This document shows positions 14,185 to 20,598 of a stretch of DNA of 34,564 bases, piece by piece (the stretch's first letter is position 1; each line of letters begins with the position of its first letter). The DNA is taken from positions 1-34,564 of the IMG/VR virus record IMGVR_UViG_3300042465_000618; one strand, given 5' to 3'. The DNA comes from a virus. The notes below the pieces were generated by a model. It searched no databases, had not been told where the DNA came from, and saw only the letters and a program-made list of their open reading frames with translations. The position numbers and the translations under genes are program-made.

Positions 14185-14858
14185 ACCCGACCACCAATCT
14201 TGTTAATGATTGCACCCAAGTCAGGAGCCTCCCAGCTTGACAGCTTGCCTGAGCGATCCTTAGCCAGCCAAAGGCCGTCCGAGTCACACATCAGAGCACG
14301 TTGGGTCACGCCCTCAGCATCGCGCTCAACCCGCATGGCCAGCACTTCATCAAAGAAGTAAGGCAAGCCTTGCGTTAGGCTTTTGCCCGGCATTCCTGGG
14401 TTGTAAAGCATCTTGCCCATCTCATCAGTGGACTTTTCCAGCTTGGCGCTCATGTAAACGTGCTTACCCGGCAGATCACGAAAGGCCCGGATCAGCTCTT
14501 GCATGGTGGTGTTCATCTCGCCATAAGCAGCCCGGCCATCCTTGGACTTCTTCATCTCGTGGTGCAGCACCACCTCGGCCACCTCACTGATTGAGTCCAG
14601 AGCCACCGACTCAAACCCTGCGGCCTCCTTGCTCTCCTTGCACCAAGTAAAAGCCTCTCGCAAATCGTCCATGCTGGTGATCTCAATGTAGGGAAGGTCA
14701 GCGTCTTGAATAGACAGCAGGCCACCCTCGGCAGACAATACGATAACGTTAGGCAGCGTCTTAACCAGCGCAGTCTTACCCGCACCCGCTTGACCGTACA
14801 CCAACAACTTCACTCCATTGGCAGACAGGCTGCCCGTCGTCTTCAAGTTAATAGCCAT
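14181..14858 (-). CDS. Sak4-like RecA-fold ATPase (AAA_24), single-strand annealing recombinase
   Basis: A 225-aa P-loop protein, first gene of the leftward operon. Walker A GQAGAGKT lies at residues 22-29; Walker B is VALDS (85-89, Asp88). It matches the short, single-domain RecA-fold proteins of the AAA_24/Sak4 group, which anneal ssDNA with help from an SSB. The start at 14858 has AAGGAGAG four bases before it; an upstream frame extension lies in the promoter region. Together with the DUF669 SSB and the exonuclease this is a complete phage recombination set. Annealing activity is inferred from family and context. Confidence 0.85.
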   Translation of the reverse strand: MAINLKTTGSLSANGVKLLVYGQAGAGKTALVKTLPNVIVLSAEGGLLSIQDADLPYIEITSMDDLREAFTWCKESKEAAGFESVALDSISEVAEVVLHHEMKKSKDGRAAYGEMNTTMQELIRAFRDLPGKHVYMSAKLEKSTDEMGKMLYNPGMPGKSLTQGLPYFFDEVLAMRVERDAEGVTQRALMCDSDGLWLAKDRSGKLSSWEAPDLGAIINKIGGRV

Positions 14859-14978
14859 TTGGCTCTCCTTTTTTAACACCCGTCTGAAAATCAGTTCGGT
14901 GCATGGCTGAACTTTAACACACAATTTAGGGTAAGATATGCACAACGAAACAAATTTATTTCACAAAAGGAAAAAACC
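14859..14978. promoter_or_regulatory. Divergent promoter/operator region between the two arms
   Basis: 120 AT-rich bases separate the first leftward gene (14858) and the first rightward gene (14979), so promoters for both must lie here. On the plus strand TAAGAT (14932-14937) is a fair -10, with only a poor -35 near 14908-14913. Short inverted repeats are visible: CTGA-AAA-TCAG (14884-14894) and GTGCAT/ATGCAC at 14899-14904 and 14938-14943. These could be operators for the small HTH or ribbon-helix-helix proteins. No clean sigma70 pair was found for the minus strand. Confidence 0.6.
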
Positions 14979-15164
14979 ATGATGACCCTAGAACAGATCA
15001 GACTCGCGCTTTCAGACCGAATGCCCAAAAAGGTAGCGGATGTTACCGGCATCCACTACAACACCATTCGCAAGGTGCGAGATGATCCAAACGCCAACCC
15101 AACTCATAAAGTCCTGCAAGCCCTGAGCGACTACCTCGAAAGCCGTAAGGTCACACATGGCTGA
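14979..15164 (+). CDS. Small HTH DNA-binding protein, Cro-like position (61 aa)
   Basis: A 61-aa protein; residues ~16-50 (KKVADVTGIHYNTIRKVRDDPNANPTHKVLQALSDYL) form a helix-turn-helix of the lambda-repressor/XRE type, with the recognition helix around HYNTIRKVR. AAAAGG precedes two tandem ATG codons (14979, 14982). As first gene of the rightward arm, facing the leftward operon, it sits where Cro-like switches are found. Its stop overlaps the primase start by 8 bp. It may repress the divergent promoters, or act with the origin. No CI-like partner is seen. Confidence 0.75.
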   Translation: MMTLEQIRLALSDRMPKKVADVTGIHYNTIRKVRDDPNANPTHKVLQALSDYLESRKVTHG

Positions 15165-17172
15165 CTTAAGCAATATCCTCGGTGGCCCATGGGCGCCATC
15201 ACCAGAGAAAAGAGTTGCACCACCAGAGGCGCAGCTTATTGATGCCATGCGAGCAGCGGGGCTTGAGCCACCCGACGAGATCCACATGGACGGCAAGATT
15301 CATCGCTTCAAGTCAGGCACAAAGGGATCGCCAGGACACGGCGACAAACCCGGCTGGTATTTGGTATTTGGCGACGGCATACCGGCTGGCCGCTTCGGTT
15401 GCTGGCGAGCAGGCATGGAAGTGATGTTTCGAGCCGACATTGGTAGAAAGCTCACTCAAACCGAGGAAATGGTCAACGTCCGGCGCATGACCGAGGCCAA
15501 AGCCTTGCGAGATGCAGCCTTGGAGCGCCAGCACCAAGTGGCCAGTGAGACAGTTGAAAAAATCTGGACAACAGCCAATCCAGCCAGCGCAGAGCACCCC
15601 TATTTAGCTAAGAAAGGAATCGATGTGCATGGCGCACGAATCACAGGAGACGGTCGACTGGTGCTGCCACTCTACGACCAAGACGGCACACTGGCCACCC
15701 TGCAATACATTGACCACGAAGGCGGCAAGCTCTACCATCCCGGCGGTCAGACAGGTGGTAAGTTTTGGATGGTAGGCACAACGGATGAACCCGGCACGAT
15801 CTTTATTGCCGAAGGCTTTGCAACCGCAGCCACCATCCATGAAACCACCAATAGGCCAGTCGTGGTGGCTTACAGCGCCAGCAATTTGGTTCCGGTCACT
15901 GGCACACTCCGAGAGATGCACGGCGCAACCCAAGACATCGTAATCGTGGCAGACCATGACCAAAGCGGCGTAGGCCAACGATACTCAGAGCAGGCCAGTG
16001 CCAAGTACGGCGCACGCATGGTTATGCCTCCGATACTCGGTGATGCTAATGATTATGCCCAAGCTGGACACGATCTGGCTGGTTTGCTTATGCCAATCAA
16101 AGATGACTGGCTGATTCCAGCAGACGACTTCTGCGCACAGCCAAGCCCCATCAGTTGGCTGGTCAAACGCTGGATTCAATCTCAGGCGCTGGTCATGGTT
16201 CACGGCCCTAGCGGTGGCGGCAAGACCTTTGTAGTGCTCGACTGGTGTCTGCGCATGGCCAGCGGCATTGAGGACTGGGCAGGTCATAAGGTCAGGCCCG
16301 GTAACGTGGTGTATTTGGCCGGCGAAGGCCACCACGGTCTGCGCGGCAGGGTGGCCGCTTGGAAGCACCACAACCAAGCCGGTAAGCTCAATATGTGGCT
16401 CTCCAAGGACGGATGTGACCTCAACACCCCAACCGGCTACCTCAAAGTGGTAGAGCAAGTCCGGATGCTACCCAATCGGCCAGATGCTATTGTGGTTGAC
16501 ACCCTGCACCGATTCTTGTCTGGCGACGAGAACAGCGCCCAAGATGCCAAGACAATGCTGGACGCCTGCAACGCCCTGATGATGGAGTTCAACTGCTCGG
16601 TGATCCTGGTGCATCACACTGGAGTCAGCGAAGAAGCACAGCACCGAGCACGAGGCTCATCAGCTTGGCGCGGCGCTCTGGACATTGAAATAAGCATCGT
16701 CCCCGGCAAGGACGACCAGCCCATGCAGATCGTGCAACGCAAGAGCAAAGATGCTGAAATGCCAGAAACCATCTTCGTTAACTTGGAGCAAGTCACCATT
16801 CCCGGATGGTATGACGAGGACAACCAACCCGTCACCAGTGCCGTTGTTGTGCAAGCCAAGGCTCCAACATCAGCCAAGAAAGACAGCAAGATTGACAACC
16901 ACCGAAAGACATTTGAGAACGCTTGGTGGGCATCTGGAGCCGAAGAACGCAACGGCTATCCATATCTTAGCCGGTCAGCAATGATGGATTATTTGGTCCA
17001 AAAACTAGCCGTCAGCGAAACCTCAGCCAAGCAATACATCAAGCCAAGCGTCCCCGGAAAGCCAATCGCCGATATGCTGACAGCTCAAATTATCGAAGCC
17101 TTTGAGCATGGATGGATCGTCATTGACAGCACTCAGGCCAGCGCAATGCTCATTAGAAAGTCAGTTCAATGA
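15157..17172 (+). CDS. Primase-helicase: Toprim domain plus RepA-type AAA helicase
   Basis: A 671-aa replication protein. The N-terminal ~110 residues include a basic region resembling zinc-free primase leaders; the Toprim domain has IFIAEGFATA (Glu219) and VIVADHDQSG (Asp266, Asp268). The helicase part is RecA/RepA-like with Walker A GPSGGGKT (350-357), Walker B IVVDT (445-449) and VHHTG near 485-489. The C-terminal ~130 residues look like a winged-helix-type segment. Such proteins make primers and unwind DNA; with no phage polymerase present, host polymerase III would do synthesis. The candidate origin begins 3 bp after its stop, an arrangement that links gene and site. Confidence 0.88.
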   Translation: MADLSNILGGPWAPSPEKRVAPPEAQLIDAMRAAGLEPPDEIHMDGKIHRFKSGTKGSPGHGDKPGWYLVFGDGIPAGRFGCWRAGMEVMFRADIGRKLTQTEEMVNVRRMTEAKALRDAALERQHQVASETVEKIWTTANPASAEHPYLAKKGIDVHGARITGDGRLVLPLYDQDGTLATLQYIDHEGGKLYHPGGQTGGKFWMVGTTDEPGTIFIAEGFATAATIHETTNRPVVVAYSASNLVPVTGTLREMHGATQDIVIVADHDQSGVGQRYSEQASAKYGARMVMPPILGDANDYAQAGHDLAGLLMPIKDDWLIPADDFCAQPSPISWLVKRWIQSQALVMVHGPSGGGKTFVVLDWCLRMASGIEDWAGHKVRPGNVVYLAGEGHHGLRGRVAAWKHHNQAGKLNMWLSKDGCDLNTPTGYLKVVEQVRMLPNRPDAIVVDTLHRFLSGDENSAQDAKTMLDACNALMMEFNCSVILVHHTGVSEEAQHRARGSSAWRGALDIEISIVPGKDDQPMQIVQRKSKDAEMPETIFVNLEQVTIPGWYDEDNQPVTSAVVVQAKAPTSAKKDSKIDNHRKTFENAWWASGAEERNGYPYLSRSAMMDYLVQKLAVSETSAKQYIKPSVPGKPIADMLTAQIIEAFEHGWIVIDSTQASAMLIRKSVQ

Positions 17173-17174
17173 AA

Positions 17175-17196
17175 GTTATCCACAGGTTATCCACAG
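17175..17196 (+). repeat. Tandem 11-bp repeat containing two DnaA boxes
   Basis: GTTATCCACAG is repeated perfectly in direct tandem at 17175-17185 and 17186-17196, so the two DnaA boxes are exactly 11 bp, about one helical turn, apart. The same 11-mer recurs at 17363-17373. Equal facing on the helix would favour cooperative DnaA binding. Confidence 0.9.
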
Positions 17197-17279
17197 AAAG
17201 AATTAAGGTAACAGGTTACGGTAACGTAAAAAAACGTTACGAATTTAAGGGGCAAAAGCATCGAATTACGGTAACGTAA

Positions 17280-17306
17280 CGTAATCCCCCCCTTAGGGGG
17301 ATTACG
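17280..17306. repeat. 11-bp inverted repeat (hairpin) inside the origin
   Basis: CGTAATCCCCC (17280-17290) and GGGGGATTACG (17296-17306) pair perfectly around a 5-nt loop CCTTA. Outside the stem GGTAAC (17270-17275) can also pair with GTTACC (17308-17313) across small bulges. No T run follows on either strand, so it is unlikely to be an intrinsic terminator. It may be a protein-binding palindrome or a single-strand priming structure. Confidence 0.85.
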
Positions 17307-17391
17307 AGTTACCTTTCGTTGCTGCAAAATTTGGTATCCAAGGAAGAAAGTGAATTGGAAAAGTTATCCACAGGCAGAAAAGGAAATCAAA

Positions 17392-17610
17392 ATGCAGTCA
17401 GTAAACGAAACGCCCAGCTTTCACACTTGGCAAAAAGACAACCTTGTTGCCTTTTGCGAGAAATGCTATGTCGAGCTGTTGGCCCAGCAAAAAGCAAACG
17501 AGCAGCTAAGGCTCGACTTTAAAGATGCCATGAAGATGGCAAGAATGAACAACATGGCGCACAATACAAGCACAGCACAAAATCACACAATCACAAAGGG
17601 ATCAAAATGA
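17392..17610 (+). CDS. Small hypothetical protein downstream of the origin (72 aa)
   Basis: AAGGAA seven bases before ATG 17392 selects this start; a frame start at 17350 would lie in the DnaA-box region. The 72-aa product begins MQSVNETPSFHTWQKDNLVAFCEKCYVELL and continues as a charged helix (AQQKANEQLRLDFKDAMKMARMNN) with an Asn/Thr-rich tail. The helix may be a coiled coil. The third DnaA box lies 20 bp upstream, so its transcription may respond to DnaA. No family recognised. Overlaps the next gene by 4 bp. Confidence 0.6.
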   Translation: MQSVNETPSFHTWQKDNLVAFCEKCYVELLAQQKANEQLRLDFKDAMKMARMNNMAHNTSTAQNHTITKGSK

Positions 17611-17744
17611 AAACAATTTTTAGATTAGGTTTGTACTTTGCAGCCGTGGCGATCATGGCCGCTGCTCCGATGCTGGTGGCTGGGATTGTGATGGTTGGCT
17701 TTGCCATCTATCACGCGATGACTTGGGATAAGCAGGATGACTGA
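17607..17744 (+). CDS. Tiny membrane protein (45 aa)
   Basis: ATG 17607 overlaps the previous stop (ATGA), and its TGA at 17742-17744 overlaps the methyltransferase start by 8 bp. The 45-aa product is MKTIFRLG followed by a long hydrophobic stretch (about residues 9-36, LYFAAVAIMAAAPMLVAGIVMVGFA) and a short acidic end (WDKQDD). The segment could span the membrane once, or fold as a short hairpin at the Pro. It resembles no family I know. Similar in style to the two tiny membrane proteins at 8618-8913. Confidence 0.6.
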   Translation: MKTIFRLGLYFAAVAIMAAAPMLVAGIVMVGFAIYHAMTWDKQDD

Positions 17745-18918
17745 AAAAACCCATAACCCTGCCGACAAGGTCCAGCGATGGTCTATCGACAAGCTGGTGC
17801 CTTATGCTCGCAATGCCAGGACGCACTCGGATGAGCAAGTGGCTCAGATTGCGGCCAGCATCAAAGAGTGGGGCTGGACAACTCCCGTCTTGGTGGATGA
17901 GCAGGGAAGCATCATTGCCGGCCACGGGCGCACGTTGGCCGCACAGCGCCTGCAAATGACCGAGGTGCCAGTCATGGTGGCCAAAGGATGGAGCGATGCC
18001 AAGAAGCGGGCTTACATCATTGCTGACAACAAGCTGGCGCTGAATGCAGGCTGGGACAACGAGATGCTGGCGCTCGAGCTGGGTGAGATTGGTGATCTGG
18101 GCTTTGACTTAGATTTAACTGGTTTTACAGCAGAAGAGATCGCGGCGCTGATGCCTGAGCAGATTGAACCTGGCTTGACAGATGAGGATGCGGTGCCAGA
18201 AGTGCCAGAGCAACCAGTCACTGTGCTTGGCGATGTTTGGATACTTGGTCAACATCGACTGATGTGTGGAAGCAGCACTGTCTTGCATGACATTGAAAAA
18301 CTGATGAATGGTGTTTCTCCTGATTGCATACACACCGACCCGCCCTATGGTATGAATGCCGTCAGCAATTCGTCTGTTTTAAAAAAGAATTACAAGATTG
18401 ATATTCTTGGCGATGACACACCAGACGTTGCTAAAGATGCTTTCCGTTTGATTTACGGCATGTGGCCAGATGCAAAGCAGATCTGGTGGGGAGCAAATTA
18501 TTATTGTTCCGTCTTGCCAGACAGCGAATGCTGGCTTGTGTGGGACAAGAACAATGGGCAATCAGACCAAACCGACTGCGAACTGGCATGGGCAAACTTC
18601 CGCAGCGTTGTTCGGCAGTTTACGCTTGCTTCAGAAAAAACTAATCGCGTTCACCCAACCCAGAAGCCGGTGGCGCTGATGGAATGGATATTGAAACGGT
18701 TCAACTTGTCAGTGAAAACAGTTGCTGACTTTTTTGGTGGATCTGGCTCGACATTGATAGCGGCAGAAAAACATGGCGCTCAAGCCTTCATCATGAAGTT
18801 TGATCCAAGGTTCGTCGACGTGATTGTCAAACGCTGGCAAGACTTCACAGGCAAAATTGCTACACACGCCGAGACCGGCAAGACTTTTTCGGAGGTTCAC
18901 AATGACAGCAAAACTTGA
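17737..18918 (+). CDS. ParB-like domain fused to a DNA methyltransferase (N6-A or N4-C)
   Basis: A 393-aa two-domain protein. Residues ~15-110 form a ParB/Srx-like domain (LVPYARNARTHSDEQVAQIAASI, then IIAGHGRTLAAQ at 59-70). Residues ~160-390 are a methyltransferase: catalytic DPPY at 201-204, HPTQKP at 306-311 and the AdoMet motif FFGGSGST at 332-339, in the beta-class order. The end (WQDFTGKIATHAETGKTF) also fits this phage family. No restriction partner is near, so it is an orphan methylase, perhaps for protecting phage DNA or for packaging, as it lies directly before the terminase genes. Specificity cannot be read. Confidence 0.9.
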   Translation: MTEKTHNPADKVQRWSIDKLVPYARNARTHSDEQVAQIAASIKEWGWTTPVLVDEQGSIIAGHGRTLAAQRLQMTEVPVMVAKGWSDAKKRAYIIADNKLALNAGWDNEMLALELGEIGDLGFDLDLTGFTAEEIAALMPEQIEPGLTDEDAVPEVPEQPVTVLGDVWILGQHRLMCGSSTVLHDIEKLMNGVSPDCIHTDPPYGMNAVSNSSVLKKNYKIDILGDDTPDVAKDAFRLIYGMWPDAKQIWWGANYYCSVLPDSECWLVWDKNNGQSDQTDCELAWANFRSVVRQFTLASEKTNRVHPTQKPVALMEWILKRFNLSVKTVADFFGGSGSTLIAAEKHGAQAFIMKFDPRFVDVIVKRWQDFTGKIATHAETGKTFSEVHNDSKT

Positions 18919-19351
18919 AAAACCAATTACTAAAAGCAAAAAGACAAAAATCGTGCCAGCCAAAGCGCACGACCCAAACTACGGCGGCGCTCGTGAAGGC
19001 GCTGGCCGAATGGCATTTGAGCCAACCGATGCCGAGCGCAAGCAGGTGGAAGCCTTGTCTGGCTACGGCTTGCCCATCGATCAGATCGCTGTGCTGGTGC
19101 GCGATGGCATCCACGTTGATACGCTTAGGTCGCACTTTAGCAACGAGCTGATCTCCGGCAAAGCCAAGGCCAACGGACAGGTAGGGAAAACCCTATTCCA
19201 AAAGGCAATGGGTGGCGACACGACCGCAATGATCTGGTGGAGCAAGACACAGATGCGCTGGGCAGAAACCCAGAAGCACGAGCTGACCGGCGCAGACGGC
19301 GCACCTTTGGAGTTTGCCAAGATCGAACGGGTGATCGTCAAGCATGGGTAA
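18902..19351 (+). CDS. terS: Terminase small subunit (probable)
   Basis: The start at 18902 has GGAGG six bases upstream; a longer in-frame start lies deep in the methylase gene. The 149-aa product has a basic N-terminal tail (KPITKSKKTKIVPAKAHDP), a GGAREGAGR motif, and a helix-turn-helix (RKQVEALSGYGLPIDQIAVLVRDGIHVDTLRSHF), followed by helices that could form the oligomer core. It overlaps the large subunit by 8 bp. Position and the DNA-binding domain support a role in recognising the packaging site; sequence alone would allow another HTH protein. Confidence 0.8.
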   Translation: MTAKLEKPITKSKKTKIVPAKAHDPNYGGAREGAGRMAFEPTDAERKQVEALSGYGLPIDQIAVLVRDGIHVDTLRSHFSNELISGKAKANGQVGKTLFQKAMGGDTTAMIWWSKTQMRWAETQKHELTGADGAPLEFAKIERVIVKHG

Positions 19352-20570
19352 GGTGCTCCAGCTTCAAACCCCAGAATGGGCGCTGCCCCTGATGGAGGCC
19401 AGCCGCTACAAAGGCGCTTGGGGTGGGCGCGGCTCTGGCAAGTCGCATATGTTTGCCGAGCTGATGATTGAGGCGCACATCATGGATCAGAAGCGGCGCA
19501 GCGTTTGCGTGCGTGAGATTCAGAAGTCACTCAGTCAATCGGTTAAACGCCTGCTTGAGAACAAGATCGAGTCAATGAACGCTGGCGCCTACTTTGAGGT
19601 GCAAGAGGCCGTCATCAAGTCCAAGAAGGGCGATGGCCTCATCATCTTTCAGGGAATGCAGAACCACACAGCCGATTCCATCAAGTCACTGGAAGGCGTC
19701 GACTGTGCATGGGTAGAGGAAGCGCAGAGCCTTTCTCAGCGATCACTTGACCTGCTCCGGCCAACCATTCGAAAGCCCAAGTCCGAGCTTTGGTTTACGT
19801 GGAACCCGAGGCAATGCACCGACCCGGTGGATCTGCTCTTGCGCGGTGAAACGCCACCTAAAGACGCCAGCGTCATTAAGGTCAATTACACCGACAACCC
19901 TTGGTTTCCCGATGTGCTACGCGATGAGATGCAGTACGACCTGCGGCGTGACCCCGACAAATACCAGCACGTTTGGATGGGGCAATACCTCAGCAACAGC
20001 AATGCCCGAGTCTTCAAGAACTGGCGAGTCGATGAGTTCGAAGCACCCGAAGATGCCGTTCATCGGCTTGGCGCTGACTGGGGCTTCTCTGTTGACCCGA
20101 CCACACTGGTGCGCTGTCACATCATTGGCCGCACGCTTTACATTGATTACGAAGCCTACATGGTGGGCTGCGAGATCATCAACACGCCCGAGCTGTTCAT
20201 GACCGTGCCCGAGTCCGAGAAATGGCCCATCGTTGCCGACTCAGCCAGGCCAGAGACGATCAGCCACATGAAGCGCAACGGCTTTCCAAAGATCATGACA
20301 GCCGTCAAAGGCCCGAAGTCAGTAGAGGAAGGCATCGAGTTCTTGAAGAACTACGACATCGTGGTTCATCCGCGCTGCATCCACACTATTGACGAGTTGA
20401 GCCTTTACAGCTACAAGGAAGACCCGTTGACTGCTAAAATCCTGCCGGTGTTGGAGGACAAGAAGAACCACGTTATAGACGCCCTGCGCTACGCCTGTGA
20501 AGCCGTTCGTCGCGCAGTGGTGGCCAAGCCAGCCAGTTTCACGCCTATCGCCAACATAAAGCGATGGTGA
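19344..20570 (+). CDS. terL: Terminase large subunit (ATPase-nuclease)
   Basis: A 408-aa packaging motor of the PBSX/P22-related type. ATPase: Walker A GGRGSGKS (27-34), Walker B VDCAWVEEA with the catalytic Glu at about 125/126, and motif FTWNP (151-155). Nuclease: the three metal-binding Asp residues Asp245 (GADWGF), Asp299 (VADSA) and Asp379 (HVIDALRY). It threads DNA into the prohead through the portal and cuts it. It is shorter than P22 gp2 (499 aa), but complete for this group. Headful packaging by such enzymes fits a circularly permuted genome. Confidence 0.95.
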   Translation: MGKVLQLQTPEWALPLMEASRYKGAWGGRGSGKSHMFAELMIEAHIMDQKRRSVCVREIQKSLSQSVKRLLENKIESMNAGAYFEVQEAVIKSKKGDGLIIFQGMQNHTADSIKSLEGVDCAWVEEAQSLSQRSLDLLRPTIRKPKSELWFTWNPRQCTDPVDLLLRGETPPKDASVIKVNYTDNPWFPDVLRDEMQYDLRRDPDKYQHVWMGQYLSNSNARVFKNWRVDEFEAPEDAVHRLGADWGFSVDPTTLVRCHIIGRTLYIDYEAYMVGCEIINTPELFMTVPESEKWPIVADSARPETISHMKRNGFPKIMTAVKGPKSVEEGIEFLKNYDIVVHPRCIHTIDELSLYSYKEDPLTAKILPVLEDKKNHVIDALRYACEAVRRAVVAKPASFTPIANIKRW

Positions 20571-20598
20571 GACAATCGCACAAACCCCAAGGATACAC

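Larger units (their letters stand above)
17175..17372 (+). other. Candidate replication origin: DnaA boxes, GTAAC repeats, hairpin
   Basis: Three perfect DnaA boxes TTATCCACA, all in the same direction, lie at 17176-17184, 17187-17195 and 17364-17372. Between them TTACGGTAACGTAA occurs twice exactly (17216-17229 and 17266-17279, 50 bp apart), and the pentamer GTAAC or its complement occurs seven times within 17207-17313. An 11-bp inverted repeat follows (17280-17306). The stretch 17197-17265 is A-rich and could be the unwinding element. The region has no gene, sits just after the primase-helicase and would be a theta-type origin opened by host DnaA. This is read from sequence only. Confidence 0.82.
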
